64,000 nt of DNA from JBAWAP01 sp049589355 (lineage in GTDB: Bacteria; Chloroflexota; Anaerolineae; VGOG01): contig JBAWAP010000384.1 in assembly GCA_049589355.1 (NCBI GenBank), forward strand, positions 1 through 64,000, written 5' to 3'. Positions 24,993 through 37,266 of this stretch are shown here, one piece after another; the stretch's first letter is position 1, and the number at the start of each line of letters is the position of its first letter. Made by a program: the position numbers and the translations under genes. The notes under the pieces were generated by a model. That model was not told where the DNA came from. It ran no database searches and saw only the letters and a program-made list of their open reading frames with translations.

Positions 24993-26015
24993 TCAAAAAT
25001 TCAAGGTGTAAGACGATTCCCGCGCTGCGTGCGCAACGGCTAGGTTAATCCGTTTTTGCACGCGCAGCACCAGGAAGGTGACCCAGGGCGAGGGGTTCTT
25101 CTTGTCGGCGAAGGACCAGCCCTTCCAGGCGCGGTACATCGAGCCCGCGGTGTAGTGGCCCTCCCCGTCCGCCTGAGCGGTGATCGTCTCCACCATCTCC
25201 CGGAAGCGAGGGTCAGTGTGAACGAACAGGAAACGGCTGAGCATGTCCACCACGTGCAAGATGTCGTACCAGACGAACGGGTACTTGAGCTTGCGAAAGT
25301 CGGTACCGATGCCGAACATGTAGATCTTGCGCTCGATCCGGTGTTCCCAGTGCCAGAGGAGCATCTCGGCGCCAGTGCGTGTGGCCGGGCCGTCGAGCAA
25401 TTCTGGAACCTGGGCCAGCGCCTTGAGCGCATAGACGTTGACGATGGGGCAGGGATCTTCTCTGCGCCCCGGCCCCTTGAACTTGCCCAGCTCCGGCGCG
25501 CCGACGCATCGCCAGCCGTTGCCGTCTACCAGGCCAATCAGGTGATCCACCGCTCGCTGCACGCGCGGGTCGTTGCCCAGCCCCATCGCCAGCAAGGCGT
25601 AGAGCAACGTCGGTGCGTCGCACAGCATCCACGTCCATAAGTCCTCGCCTGTCCCACCAAAGGCCTCGGGGATGTTCACCAGGCTCTGGAAAGCCCCCTC
25701 CGGCGACTGGTGGGTCATCACAGCCTTGATGCCGGCGGACATACCCGGATCATCCGCCCGTACGCCGAAGTCGGCCAGGGTGCTGAACTTGTAGAGGGGG
25801 TGGTTGGCGTCGTTGTGCCGCTGGAGGGCATAGCCGGGCCAGGTGGCGGCCTCGGCGATGAGCCCCTGCACTGGTGGATGGGCCAGCATCTCGGCGTGGG
25901 CAGTTTGCACTTCGGGGTCGTCTTCAGGCCGGTCGAGCAGATCCACCAGCGTGCGATACCGAGTCCAGGGCTCATCCGATTCCAGCAGCCATTGAATCAG
26001 ATCAGTTTTTATCAT
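24993..26015 (-). CDS. Alpha/alpha-toroid protein (1 of 3), function unknown
   Basis: This 340-residue protein consists of helical repeats of the squalene-cyclase / prenyltransferase-like toroid kind. The N-terminus LIQWLLESDEPWTRYRTLVDLL is shared with the two paralogues at 35286 and 37267. Family members are sometimes labelled NifH in databases, but no P-loop or cluster cysteines are present, so that label does not apply. Repeats near 90-260 contain DPRVQRAVDHL and PEAFGGTGEDLWTW-type segments. It is directly downstream of a DUF3795 gene, an arrangement repeated at 34846-36185. Confidence 0.65.
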   Translation of the reverse strand: MIKTDLIQWLLESDEPWTRYRTLVDLLDRPEDDPEVQTAHAEMLAHPPVQGLIAEAATWPGYALQRHNDANHPLYKFSTLADFGVRADDPGMSAGIKAVMTHQSPEGAFQSLVNIPEAFGGTGEDLWTWMLCDAPTLLYALLAMGLGNDPRVQRAVDHLIGLVDGNGWRCVGAPELGKFKGPGRREDPCPIVNVYALKALAQVPELLDGPATRTGAEMLLWHWEHRIERKIYMFGIGTDFRKLKYPFVWYDILHVVDMLSRFLFVHTDPRFREMVETITAQADGEGHYTAGSMYRAWKGWSFADKKNPSPWVTFLVLRVQKRINLAVAHAARESSYTLNF

Positions 26016-26060
26016 TTCACTGCTCGAATATCCTGTGAGCTTGCTTCAACAATGTCTTTG

Positions 26061-27050
26061 TCATTCTTTGCTTAAAACCCGCATGTCCGCCTTGGAAAAA
26101 TATCTAAATGCCCTTTCGCCGTACTCTTCGTCAAGCCTAGCCACATAGCTCCGAAGCGCTTCTAGTGCGAATACGCCGCCAGCATCATCACCAAAGGACA
26201 TCTCTATGAACCACGCCCCTTTCCTCAACGCTCCCGTTGGAGTCAACCATCCCTCTTCCGCTAGCGGGATGTGTTCACAGCGCACGCCGTATTCCTCCAG
26301 AGCCTTACAGTAGTCCTTCACCCTTGAATAGCTCGAGTGTATCTTCTGCGCCAAATAAGTCTCGCCGTCAATTACAAGGTCTGAACCACCTTCCTCCTTG
26401 GGTTGGCCGAAGCGTCCGAACGCCCACAATAGCTTAAGTAAGTGCCGTCTCCTTTTCTCGAGCACTGCCTGCCGGGCGTATGAGACATCGTTGACGACTT
26501 CTATCGCTGCTATGAGCCGATGGAGGGCTTCAAGCGCCGAGGTCTCTTCCTTGGAGAAGGGCAGGTCGTCGGGGAAGTCTACGAGTTCAGGCCTGGCGGA
26601 AACCTTGGTCATCTCTACGATGTCTTTCGGGCCAAGGGAAGCGCGTATTTTATGCAGATGCTTAATGCCTTCGTAGGGCTCTATGAAAGTGAGGTAGTCT
26701 TCTTCTGGTATCGGGGTTCCTAGTCGGGCGGCGGTTCTCTCCCTCGCATCCGCCGAGAGAGAAACCCTTGGCACATCTTCACAGGGGTAGCCAGAGCAAT
26801 GGACGCAGGTCTTGACGCCGTTTCTTACCGCGCATCTTCGCACGTAGCAGTTCTGATAGCGCACCGGATTTTCATCGTCCGGCGCCTGGCAGCCATCGCA
26901 GAGGCGAAGCTTGGAAGGACTTAGTCGGAAGCCCAGGTATTTCGCCCATCCGTCGCTGCATCGCTGTCTGTCCCCGTCGGTCTGAAGGGTTTCTTTGTAA
27001 GATGGGCAGCGGCCGCAGTTGCAACCGCATTTGGAAAACAAGTCTTTCAT
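26061..27050 (-). CDS. Long DUF3795 protein (6 of 7)
   Basis: The 329-residue protein begins with a DUF3795 domain (about 1-95): CGCNCGRCPSY, LCDGCQ and CVHCSGYPC. A C-terminal extension of 230 residues follows, mostly helical with no recognised motif (RRRHLLKLLWAFGRFG; KIHSSYSRVKDYCKALEEYG). The extension is not seen in the other six paralogues in this window. AAGGAG precedes the ATG. It is followed after 45 bases by a toroid protein gene. Confidence 0.75.
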   Translation of the reverse strand: MKDLFSKCGCNCGRCPSYKETLQTDGDRQRCSDGWAKYLGFRLSPSKLRLCDGCQAPDDENPVRYQNCYVRRCAVRNGVKTCVHCSGYPCEDVPRVSLSADARERTAARLGTPIPEEDYLTFIEPYEGIKHLHKIRASLGPKDIVEMTKVSARPELVDFPDDLPFSKEETSALEALHRLIAAIEVVNDVSYARQAVLEKRRRHLLKLLWAFGRFGQPKEEGGSDLVIDGETYLAQKIHSSYSRVKDYCKALEEYGVRCEHIPLAEEGWLTPTGALRKGAWFIEMSFGDDAGGVFALEALRSYVARLDEEYGERAFRYFSKADMRVLSKE

Positions 27051-27111
27051 TAGGATTCTCCTTGAGATCAGGATTGATATTGAACAGCCCGGGATGCAGA
27101 GATTCCTCTCA

Positions 27112-28101
27112 TCAGAAATTCACCGTTCGATACTCCGCCTGGCAGGGATAACCGGCTGCGATGTCCAGTTGCCGTTCACCCGGCCGCCCCACCACCGACC
27201 ACAGTGTCCCGAACTTGCGGTCGGGAAAGTGCGCCCCGTGGGAGCATACCAAACCCTCGTGGTCGCGTAGGGCCTGTTTCACAGCATCCTTATCCACCAA
27301 CCCATTGCCCCCAAGCAACTCACGGAGACGGTTGTAGCGGGGATGAGAGTCCATGGGCACGAAGGTTTCTTTACCAGCCCATTCCGGACAGACGGCGTGG
27401 TTGGTCATAATCAGTAGTCCGTCTTCTGGGTAACGCACTGCGATTCCCTCCACGGTCGGCTCCACAACCGCGGCTTTGCCGGACTGATCTGCCAGGAGGT
27501 AGGTCCAACTGCCCGCATGAGGCACCTTTTGGATCAGCTCCAGCCCCTCGTCCACCGTCGCACAGCGGTCGAGGACCAGGCGGGCGATAAGCCAGAAGGT
27601 CAGACCTGGCTGCAGGCCCGGAAGGAAAAGAGCAGCAATCGCCACAAAGAGGCCGGCTTCGTTGAGTCCATCGTCGCGCCCCACCCAGATATCGCAATCG
27701 CCCAGGCTAGCGTAGCGCCCGTCGGGATAGGTGCGATAGGTTGTTGCCGGCTCCTCCGAGATGTCGTGGAAATAGTCGTAGTTCCGGCCGACGATGGGCC
27801 AACCATCGGCCGTCCGCTCCGGCGTTACCGCAAGCACGCTGCAACCAGATACCTCTGCAGAATCGAAGGGGGCGGTCAGAGTCAGGGTCATCAAGGCACT
27901 GTAGTCCACCTCAGCCGCCTCCGCCAGTCCCCGCATCTCGTCCAACAACTCTGGTGCATACTGCCCCACAATTTGCTCACACTGCTTGGCAAAATGGAGC
28001 ATTTTGGGGTCTGGCGGGGGTAGGGTCATGCCCTTCAAGGGATAACCATGCTGTCGTCCTATCTGTTCATAACTACCACGGAGTTCAACCTGATGCATCG
28101 G
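27112..28101 (-). CDS. C45-family acyltransferase / peptidase
   Basis: The protein (329 residues) belongs to the acyl-CoA:6-aminopenicillanate acyltransferase (C45) group of N-terminal nucleophile hydrolases. The chain would cleave itself to expose C86 (VSG|CSVLAVTP), giving a small and a large subunit. The NYDYF motif (about 105-109), TWLLADQSG-like region and the C-terminal CSHGAHFPDRKFGTLW are typical. Substrates of bacterial members include acyl-peptides and N-acyl amino acids; here unknown. GGAGG precedes ATG 28101. A decayed duplicate of its C-terminus is at 14651-14796. Confidence 0.8.
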   Translation of the reverse strand, partial: PMHQVELRGSYEQIGRQHGYPLKGMTLPPPDPKMLHFAKQCEQIVGQYAPELLDEMRGLAEAAEVDYSALMTLTLTAPFDSAEVSGCSVLAVTPERTADGWPIVGRNYDYFHDISEEPATTYRTYPDGRYASLGDCDIWVGRDDGLNEAGLFVAIAALFLPGLQPGLTFWLIARLVLDRCATVDEGLELIQKVPHAGSWTYLLADQSGKAAVVEPTVEGIAVRYPEDGLLIMTNHAVCPEWAGKETFVPMDSHPRYNRLRELLGGNGLVDKDAVKQALRDHEGLVCSHGAHFPDRKFGTLWSVVGRPGERQLDIAAGYPCQAEYRTVNF

Positions 28102-28115
28102 ATAAGCCTCCTTTC

Positions 28116-29072
28116 TCAAAGCTCATTGACAATTCTCCGCAGTGCCTCTAATCCGTCTGCCTCAGCATCTCGGGCTGTTCGCAGGGCGTCTATCGCCGTG
28201 CGAATTTGCGCTTGGTCCTTGACGTGCTCAGGCTTCATGCCGTGAAACGGAAACGTGTTGGCGACAGTCTGGAGGTTCTCGGACACCACCTGATACTGAT
28301 CGAGCGCCTCATCAAACAAGGCTGCTGCCTGTCCATCCAGGCGTTCCTTGGCTTCTTGCAGGAACAAGACGGCATAGCCGCGACATTCCTGCCAGACCGC
28401 AGCATTGTAGGCCACGCCAAACCCGTCGGCCGTACCGCTTTCCAGGGCGCGGATCCAGGTGTCGTACCCGGCCAATCCAGCTTTGTACTTGGGGAATATC
28501 CACTTTGCCGGACTGGTAGCGTGCTCCAGGGCAAATGTCAACGCTTCTTTGACGGTCTGAACGTCATCGGCCGCTTGCCCCGGCTTTAGGCTGTACATCT
28601 CCAGCACGCCGATTTCGGTGTCCCCCAACTCTTGCCACGGTTTGGGGCCTTTCCCCTCATCGCAACCTGGCCCGGAAAAGTAGTATCCGTTGTCATCGTA
28701 GCCGTATACGACGTAGTATTCGGCAATGTCCAACTCCCAGCCATAGCAGGGAAGACCTTGGTCAATCGCCGCTTTGACATGCTCCCAGACCAGTTTCTGC
28801 TTTTCGGCAAAACCATCGGCTGACTTCATGCCGAACACACTATCAATCTCATAGCCAATGTTCTTGCCGAGCTTGAACAGCATCTCCATGTTCCACGCCG
28901 TTGGCCCGCTGGGGCAAACCACCTCGTGCACGTTGATGACAAACGCATGGCCCGTCGAACCGAACAACCAGGCGTCGGAACCGTCCAGATTCAGATAGTC
29001 CAGACACCCTTTGATACAGCCAAGGTGCGACACCCAGCGCGGCACCCATCTCAGATTCTCTAGCTTTTTCAT
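28116..29072 (-). CDS. BtrH N-terminal-like (C39-like) protein
   Basis: The 318-residue protein starts with VSHLGCIKGCLDYL, whose Cys-containing helix resembles the BtrH N-terminal / C39-like cysteine acyltransferase fold. Residues 30-165 contain further matching segments (GSTGHAFVINVHE; GYDDNGYYFSGPG). The C-terminal half is helical and resembles the DUF4872-like tail. BtrH transfers an acyl chain in butirosin synthesis; the function here is unknown. It is adjacent to the C45 acyltransferase (14-base gap), so a shared role in acyl-amide chemistry is possible. AAGGAG precedes the ATG. Confidence 0.68.
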   Translation of the reverse strand: MKKLENLRWVPRWVSHLGCIKGCLDYLNLDGSDAWLFGSTGHAFVINVHEVVCPSGPTAWNMEMLFKLGKNIGYEIDSVFGMKSADGFAEKQKLVWEHVKAAIDQGLPCYGWELDIAEYYVVYGYDDNGYYFSGPGCDEGKGPKPWQELGDTEIGVLEMYSLKPGQAADDVQTVKEALTFALEHATSPAKWIFPKYKAGLAGYDTWIRALESGTADGFGVAYNAAVWQECRGYAVLFLQEAKERLDGQAAALFDEALDQYQVVSENLQTVANTFPFHGMKPEHVKDQAQIRTAIDALRTARDAEADGLEALRRIVNEL

Positions 29073-29127
29073 TTGGTCACTCCTTTCTCGTTATAGGTAC
29101 AAGATGATCCTGCGACATTCTGTTTTT

Positions 29128-29600
29128 CTATGGCCGTGCCACTCCCCTGGCAGGCAACCTCTTCTCAAAGAGAATCTGACCACGGGGGTCTGACCCCACC
29201 TCGACAAAACCCACCTTCTTGTAGAAATGGCGCGTGCGACGGTTCCAGGCTGGCGTATCGAGGGCCATCTCTTGGCCAGGGGATACTCTTCCCACAGGAA
29301 CTCCATGGCCTGGGTGCCGGCCCCTTGATTCTGATAGTCGGGATCAACGAAGATACGCCCCAGCTCGTATTCGCGAGGTCCCTTGCGAAGGACAATGAAC
29401 CCACCAACGATCTGATCGCCGACCAAGATCTTGTAATAGTCGCCGATGTGCATCATTTTTCTTTGCCACTGCTCCGATTCGTAGCCAGGAGGGCCACCCA
29501 ATCCTGGGGCGCCACAGTGGATGTCGCTGTGGAACGCACGCTCGGAGATACGAGCCAACGTGGCGGCATCCGTGGGCCTGGCCTTCTCGAAGCGAATCAT
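29128..29600 (-). pseudogene. GNAT acetyltransferase, frameshifted
   Basis: The first 110 codons encode a normal GNAT protein (ELGRIFVDPDYQNQGAGTQA is the acetyl-CoA loop). After LAKRW the expected C-terminus is found in another frame: ALDTPAWNRRTRHFYKKVGF then VEVGSDPRGQILF, ending at TAG 29128. One missing base near 29262-29268 would restore a full gene of about 157 residues. As read, the frame continues into unrelated sequence ending at 29091. It could be a real mutation or an assembly error. It overlaps the VOC gene by four bases (ATGA). Confidence 0.8.
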
Positions 29601-29974
29601 CCGTTTTTCTCCTCCCAGAGTCCGAACATATTGCCGCTGGGATCGGTGAAACAGGCCCTATAAGCAGGGCCTTGTGGAGTCTTAGGGGTGACGACCTTTC
29701 CCCCGAGTTCTGTCACTCTCTTCAGAATAGTCTCGATGTCCTCCACTACAATGTAGACGACTACACCAAGGGGTTCACCCTTGGGCCTTAACCATATCCC
29801 ACCTCGTCGAAGGTTCTGTAGCCGTGGTTCACCAGCCGTATCAAAAATCCAGACACCGAACCCTTCTGCAGTCTCCTTTTCGATTATCTTCCAGCCAAAC
29901 AGGTTTTGATAGAAGCTTGCGGTTTTCTCTATATCTCTTGTCCTTATCTCAATCCAATCAAACGCATTAGACAT
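29597..29974 (-). CDS. VOC/glyoxalase family protein
   Basis: The protein (125 residues) has the vicinal-oxygen-chelate fold of two beta-alpha-beta-beta-beta units: FDWIEIRTRDIEKTASFY at the start and FTDPSGNMFGLWE at the end, which carries the expected metal Glu. Candidate metal ligands are E7 and the C-terminal E. It could be a small-molecule-binding or resistance protein. GGAGG lies before ATG 29974. It is 33 bases downstream of uvrA. Confidence 0.8.
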   Translation of the reverse strand: MSNAFDWIEIRTRDIEKTASFYQNLFGWKIIEKETAEGFGVWIFDTAGEPRLQNLRRGGIWLRPKGEPLGVVVYIVVEDIETILKRVTELGGKVVTPKTPQGPAYRACFTDPSGNMFGLWEEKNG

Positions 29975-30007
29975 CGCAAAACCTCCTGTTCGTTTCTGTT
30001 GTTTCAC

Positions 30008-32963
<2,956 letters not shown>

Positions 32964-32974
<11 letters not shown>

Positions 32975-33725
32975 GCTCTGGAACAACCTCATAACGAAGC
33001 CACACACGTCCCTCAGCCTGAACTTGGGCGGAAATCAGTTTTAGCCGCGTTGGCCACTCGTCAGGCTGTAACGCTGGCGCGTCAAACAGGGCTGGCGTCT
33101 CGACCCCGCCGATTACAGCGGGAAAGAACTCGATGCTGATTTCGTCTACAAGCCCAGCACGCAAGAGCGCGCCGTTCAACTTGCCCCCAGCCGTTGACAC
33201 CACACATGTAACACCCAACTGGTACCCCAGCTTCTCCAGGGCAGCGTGAAGATCAACTCGCTCTTCCCCTGCCACCAGGTAGGGAATCTTTTCGCGCTGG
33301 AGGTAGGCCAGATACTCGGGTGGAGTATGGTGGGCTACCAGGACCAGCAGGTGCCACCCTTCCCATCCCTCAAATTCTTTGTAAAACCATCGTACGCGTC
33401 CTCGACTATCCACAGCCGTGAACCACCCCTGATGTCCCGGACGATGGACGACATCGTGTGGCAAAAAGTCCTGATACAGTGACTGAGGATCATCGTCAAC
33501 GGGCGGGAGAGGCTCGGGCTCCGCGTCATTCAAAACAAAAGAGCCGCTGCCTTCAAGAAAGACTTGTGGTTTGTAGGTAAGCTTGAGCCGTTCGTATACA
33601 TCGTCGCTTGATCCCGCGACAGCCTGCCATCTCTCGTCCCCGTATAGCAGAAGGACATCGGGTGCAAGCGTTATCCTCCCATCTACTGAAGCAACTGCAT
33701 GGACTACCACTCGTGGTCTGTCCAT
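32964..33725 (-). CDS. RibD C-terminal / DHFR-like reductase
   Basis: This protein (253 residues) resembles the reductase domain of RibD and bacterial dihydrofolate-reductase-like proteins. It has VVVHAVASVDGRITL at the N-terminus, a long insert (about 60-130), and the C-terminal GGKLNGALLRAGLVDEISIEFFPAVIGG, which is the family hallmark for NADPH-dependent reduction. Substrate is unknown; no deaminase domain or rib genes are nearby. ATG 33725 with GGAGG nine bases upstream is preferred over GTG 33731. Confidence 0.83.
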
Positions 33726-33773
33726 AGACACTTTCCTCCTCTGTTCAAAATTGTGCCAGGTATCTTGAATTTA

Positions 33774-34736
33774 TCATCCAACGGATGCGTACTGCGCTGC
33801 GATGGCGCGGGCCCGTTCGCTCACCAGGCAACGTAATTCCTCCGGCTCCAGCACCACGGCGTGGGGGCCATAACTGAACGCCAGCCGGGCCGGCCACTCC
33901 AGGTCTAACGCGGCGAAGGTGACGATCACCGAGCCGTCGGGCTGCTCGTCCACCGTGTCCCAGAAGGCACGGTCATCGAGCGCCAGGAGCGCCGCCTCTG
34001 GGGCGAAGCACATGCGGACTTGCACCTGTGGCTGTGCCTCTGGCTCCGCAGCCAGGTACTCCTGGATGTCGAAATCGCCTGGCACCTGGAAGATCTGGTT
34101 GAGCAGTGTCAGTTCGATGATGCGATCCACGCGGAAGGTACGCACGGCCTCGCGCAGGTGGCAGTGGCCGATGACGTACCACCAGCCCCAGCGGTGGATC
34201 AGCGCATAGGGATCGAAATCTCGCTGCAGGGGTTCTGACTGCCCACGGCTCCGGTAGGCCACCGTGACTCGTCGCCGCTCACGGGTCGCGCGCCGCAGTT
34301 TCTCCAGCAGCGGTACCAGCGGCGTGAAGTCGGCGCGGTGCATACCGGTCGCCCACAGTGTCCGACGCGCCCAGGCCACTTCGTGCCGCTGTTCGTCGGG
34401 GAGCACGTTAACCAGCTTGGCCAGCGCGCCTTGCGCCGCCTCACGGTACATCTGGCCCCAAATCTCTTCCACCAGGCTGGTGCCCAGATAGACGGCGACG
34501 GCCTCCTCGGGGGTGAAAACAAGCGGGGGCATCTTGTAGCCACGCACTAACGAGAAGCCGCCGTAGGGGCCGCGCTCGGAGTAAACCGGGATGCCCATCT
34601 CGTCCAGCATCATGATGTAGCGGTGCAAGGTGCGCACCGAGATACCCAATTCCTCCGCCAGTGCAGCCGCTTTCTGGCTGGGTCGCCGCTGCAATAGCAT
34701 GATCAGTGAGATCAGTCTGGTAGCAGTGTTCAACAT
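33774..34736 (-). CDS. HTH-WYL transcriptional regulator
   Basis: The protein (320 residues) has an N-terminal winged helix (QKAAALAEELGISVRTLHRYI, about 21-41, is the recognition region) and a WYL domain (about 140-235) containing RWGWWYVIGHCHLREAVRTF, then a C-terminal extension (WCX). WYL regulators respond to ligands such as nucleic acid or cyclic nucleotides and often control defence or DNA-damage genes. It lies upstream of and in the same direction as the reductase and uvrA genes, with a 48-base gap, so it may regulate them. A TTGTCA/TATTGT promoter-like pair is upstream. Confidence 0.86.
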   Translation of the reverse strand: MLNTATRLISLIMLLQRRPSQKAAALAEELGISVRTLHRYIMMLDEMGIPVYSERGPYGGFSLVRGYKMPPLVFTPEEAVAVYLGTSLVEEIWGQMYREAAQGALAKLVNVLPDEQRHEVAWARRTLWATGMHRADFTPLVPLLEKLRRATRERRRVTVAYRSRGQSEPLQRDFDPYALIHRWGWWYVIGHCHLREAVRTFRVDRIIELTLLNQIFQVPGDFDIQEYLAAEPEAQPQVQVRMCFAPEAALLALDDRAFWDTVDEQPDGSVIVTFAALDLEWPARLAFSYGPHAVVLEPEELRCLVSERARAIAAQYASVG

Positions 34737-34845
34737 GATGCTCTCCCTCGATCGTCCGATGGACGGGGTACGACAATATTCTACACCAGGTTTATGACAA
34801 AAGCTGGCATAATTGTAGTGGAGTTTGAGGAAAAATCAAATGGAT

Positions 34846-35289
34846 TTAGCCAGGAAGAGGGACTCCACAGGCGCGGCAGGTCTCGCTATAGATGTCCACC
34901 GGTTTGCGGCAAGCAGGGCAGCGCCAGCGAGCCTCCTGCTCAACCAGCCAGGCATCGAGGCCGACCTCGGCCAGGCGGCGCAGGTTGGAGAGAGGGATGT
35001 CGCGGCGGTCGGCGCTGAAGGCGGCCAGTTCCTTGCAGGGAAAGTCCATGCACTCATAGCAGAAGGTGATGCCCTGGTCCTGCGTGCAGGTCTTGAATCG
35101 GCAGTCCGGAGTCCAGAGGCAGTCAAAGGGGCCACGACAGCCCTCGCAGCGGATGTCCTCCGGCTGGCAGTGGAAGGCCTGGCGGGCGGCCCGTTCCAGC
35201 CGTTCGGTGTCCCTGTCTTTGTACATCCGGTAGATGCCGCAGGCCCCGCAGTAGAGACCGCAGGCGCTGGCTAATGTAGTGTCAGTCAT
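34846..35289 (-). CDS. DUF3795 protein with C-terminal zinc ribbon (7 of 7)
   Basis: The 147-residue protein has ACGLYCGACGIYRMY at the N-terminus, RCEGCRG, and CYECMDFPC, then the RLAEVGLDAWLVEQEARW helix shared with other copies. The last 25 residues form a zinc ribbon (CPAC..CRAC). The start ATG overlaps the stop of the toroid gene upstream (ATGA), so the two are translationally coupled. This overlap is the strongest hint in the window of a shared function between DUF3795 and toroid proteins. Confidence 0.82.
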   Translation of the reverse strand: MTDTTLASACGLYCGACGIYRMYKDRDTERLERAARQAFHCQPEDIRCEGCRGPFDCLWTPDCRFKTCTQDQGITFCYECMDFPCKELAAFSADRRDIPLSNLRRLAEVGLDAWLVEQEARWRCPACRKPVDIYSETCRACGVPLPG

Positions 35290-36185
35290 TTCACCTCTTC
35301 CCCGAATTGTTTGAGCACGTGCAAGGCTTTGAGTGTGATCCACTTGCTCGGTTGCCCATTGCGCTCGATGCGCACGGCGGTGGAGCCGCCCTCCTTGAAC
35401 CAGCGACCATCGTCCTGCTGTTTCTTCACGACGTGCTGCACCAGTGTCCAAAACCGTGGGTCGGCGGCGTAGCCGCAGGCGGCCAGCGCCTCCAGCGCGT
35501 CCAGCAGGTCGGACTGAAAGTACCACGGGAAGCCGAATCGCAGCCAGCAGGCTTCCTCACCCTCGAAATCGAAGTCGTGGGAGAGGAGTGCTTCGGCTGT
35601 ACGGGCTATCGCGCCGCGGACGTCCCAACCTTTAGGGGCGGCGGCAAAGGCCCACAGCGCTTTGACTGCCAGCCAGTGGCAGGGGTGCTGCTTCTGGTAC
35701 CAACAGATGAGGCCATCGTCCTGCTCCAGCCGCTCAATCATCGCTCTCCAGCCTTCATCCACACGGGGATCGTCCCCGTAGCCGAAATGGGCGAGGAAGC
35801 GCAGGCAGTTGGCAGTGTAGCAGGGCACAATGCACACCGGCCGGCGCATCGGGAGCCAGGGCTTGCTCAGCACGAACTCGCAGCCTCGGTGAGTGCGCTC
35901 GTCGGGCGGGACGCCTAAACGGGAAAGGATGAGGAGTTGTCCTGATGCGCGTTTGATCCCGGTTGCCCTTTCCGGCGTATCCCACCAGCCAGTGGGATCC
36001 TGGCGGGCGAAGATGGCCTGCACGTCCTTCGAGCCGGGGATAGCCGCGCGTGCCTCGCTCACTTCGGGGCTGCCGGTGGGCCGTTCAAGGATGTCGGTGA
36101 GCGTGAAGTAGCGCACCGAGGAATTATCTAGTTCGAGAAGCCAATCGGTTGGATCTGCCTTTAAGAGGTCTTTCCAATTCGCCAT
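35286..36185 (-). CDS. Alpha/alpha-toroid protein (2 of 3), function unknown
   Basis: This 299-residue paralogue begins WKDLLKADPTDWLLELDNSS, close to the copy at 37267. It has repeated helical hairpins with QDPTGWWDTPERA, FLAHFGYGDDPRVDEGW and WLRFGFPWYFQSDLLDALEAL. There is no catalytic motif that I recognise; terpenoid-cyclase-like toroids bind hydrophobic ligands in the centre. It is coupled to the DUF3795 gene downstream (four-base overlap). Confidence 0.65.
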   Translation of the reverse strand: MANWKDLLKADPTDWLLELDNSSVRYFTLTDILERPTGSPEVSEARAAIPGSKDVQAIFARQDPTGWWDTPERATGIKRASGQLLILSRLGVPPDERTHRGCEFVLSKPWLPMRRPVCIVPCYTANCLRFLAHFGYGDDPRVDEGWRAMIERLEQDDGLICWYQKQHPCHWLAVKALWAFAAAPKGWDVRGAIARTAEALLSHDFDFEGEEACWLRFGFPWYFQSDLLDALEALAACGYAADPRFWTLVQHVVKKQQDDGRWFKEGGSTAVRIERNGQPSKWITLKALHVLKQFGEEVK

Positions 36186-36219
36186 GTTTCTCCTCTCGAT
36201 TTGGGAGGTCAGGCCAACA

Positions 36220-37206
36220 TCATCCCGATTCCGCCGGCAACCAGTGCAGTCCCTCGCCCTGGGCGGCGAGCGCCAAGCCCCACCCGAACGGCTCGCTCAC
36301 CCGCAGCACGGCGGTAAGACAGTGCGTGCCAGACGCTAACACCTGCCGGAGGGCTTGCATCCCCAACTCTACGTACCCGCGTGCCGCGCGGTCCGCAAAG
36401 CCTTGGAAAGTGTTCTCCCCACTGAAGATAACCTGCCCGTCCAACTCCAGGGTAAGAGCATCACTGAAGCCAAACTCGAATGTCATTGCCCCTCCCTCAG
36501 GCGTCTCGAAACGTCGGGTCAGACGCACTTCGCTCAACGAGATTGGCAGGTAGCGGTTCAGGTTGATCACACCATTCGGTTCGCAGGTCACTACGCCGTA
36601 ACCCTCCACGAACCAGGCTCTGACAGTGCCTTCGCCAGCGCTGGGCATCTCTCCGCGTGGGATATCCAGCCTATCACAGGTTGAGACTCGCAGGTCGCAA
36701 AAGTAGGCCGGGCGATAGGTCCACAGCCCAAAAAGCCCAGCCGCGATTGGATGAGCCAGCTTCTCCATGATCAACGGCGGCTGCCCATCTACCGAAACAG
36801 CGGCTCGGCCGCCACAAAAATCCACCTTCAGTCGGAACCAGTGCCCGGTCGGCACCTGCGTGGCGCGTTGGTAGCTCGGGCCATGATACACCTGCCAGGT
36901 GTTCGATCCATGGAAGACCGGGTCATACTGCAGCGCATCCCACTGGCCACTGACGTGAGGTACGGCGTAAGCCAGCTCAAAGTTGAGTACATCGGCGACA
37001 CGGAAAGCGACACCCGGATACGCCGGCCCATCAGCGCCAATCAGCATCTCTATGCTGGCGTCCGTCATCCGGTGGCCGGGGATCAGGGCCAAACCGTCCT
37101 CCAACCGCAGCGCCTCGCGCCCCTGCCAGGTGACGACCTCAGCCCGCGCCGCGTGGATTTCCAGGTCGGGAATGTTGGTAAGGCTGTGTTCCAGGAGAGT
37201 GTCCAT
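36220..37206 (-). CDS. Beta-sandwich (concanavalin-like) protein, unknown function
   Basis: The 328-residue protein looks like two beta-sandwich parts. The first (about 1-185) resembles the LamG/DUF1080-like fold that binds carbohydrates: PGVAFRVADVLNFELAY and WFRLKVDFCGGRAAVSVDG are typical strand pairs. The second (about 195-328) looks like another beta domain (MTFEFGFSDALTLELDGQ). No signal peptide is present, so it may act in the cytoplasm. AAGGAG precedes ATG 37206. It lies between two toroid genes. Confidence 0.55.
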   Translation of the reverse strand: MDTLLEHSLTNIPDLEIHAARAEVVTWQGREALRLEDGLALIPGHRMTDASIEMLIGADGPAYPGVAFRVADVLNFELAYAVPHVSGQWDALQYDPVFHGSNTWQVYHGPSYQRATQVPTGHWFRLKVDFCGGRAAVSVDGQPPLIMEKLAHPIAAGLFGLWTYRPAYFCDLRVSTCDRLDIPRGEMPSAGEGTVRAWFVEGYGVVTCEPNGVINLNRYLPISLSEVRLTRRFETPEGGAMTFEFGFSDALTLELDGQVIFSGENTFQGFADRAARGYVELGMQALRQVLASGTHCLTAVLRVSEPFGWGLALAAQGEGLHWLPAESG

Positions 37207-37266
37207 CTCGAATGACTCCTTGCGTTTCACTCTTTATCTTACAACACCGCTTGAGCCTTCCGTGGC

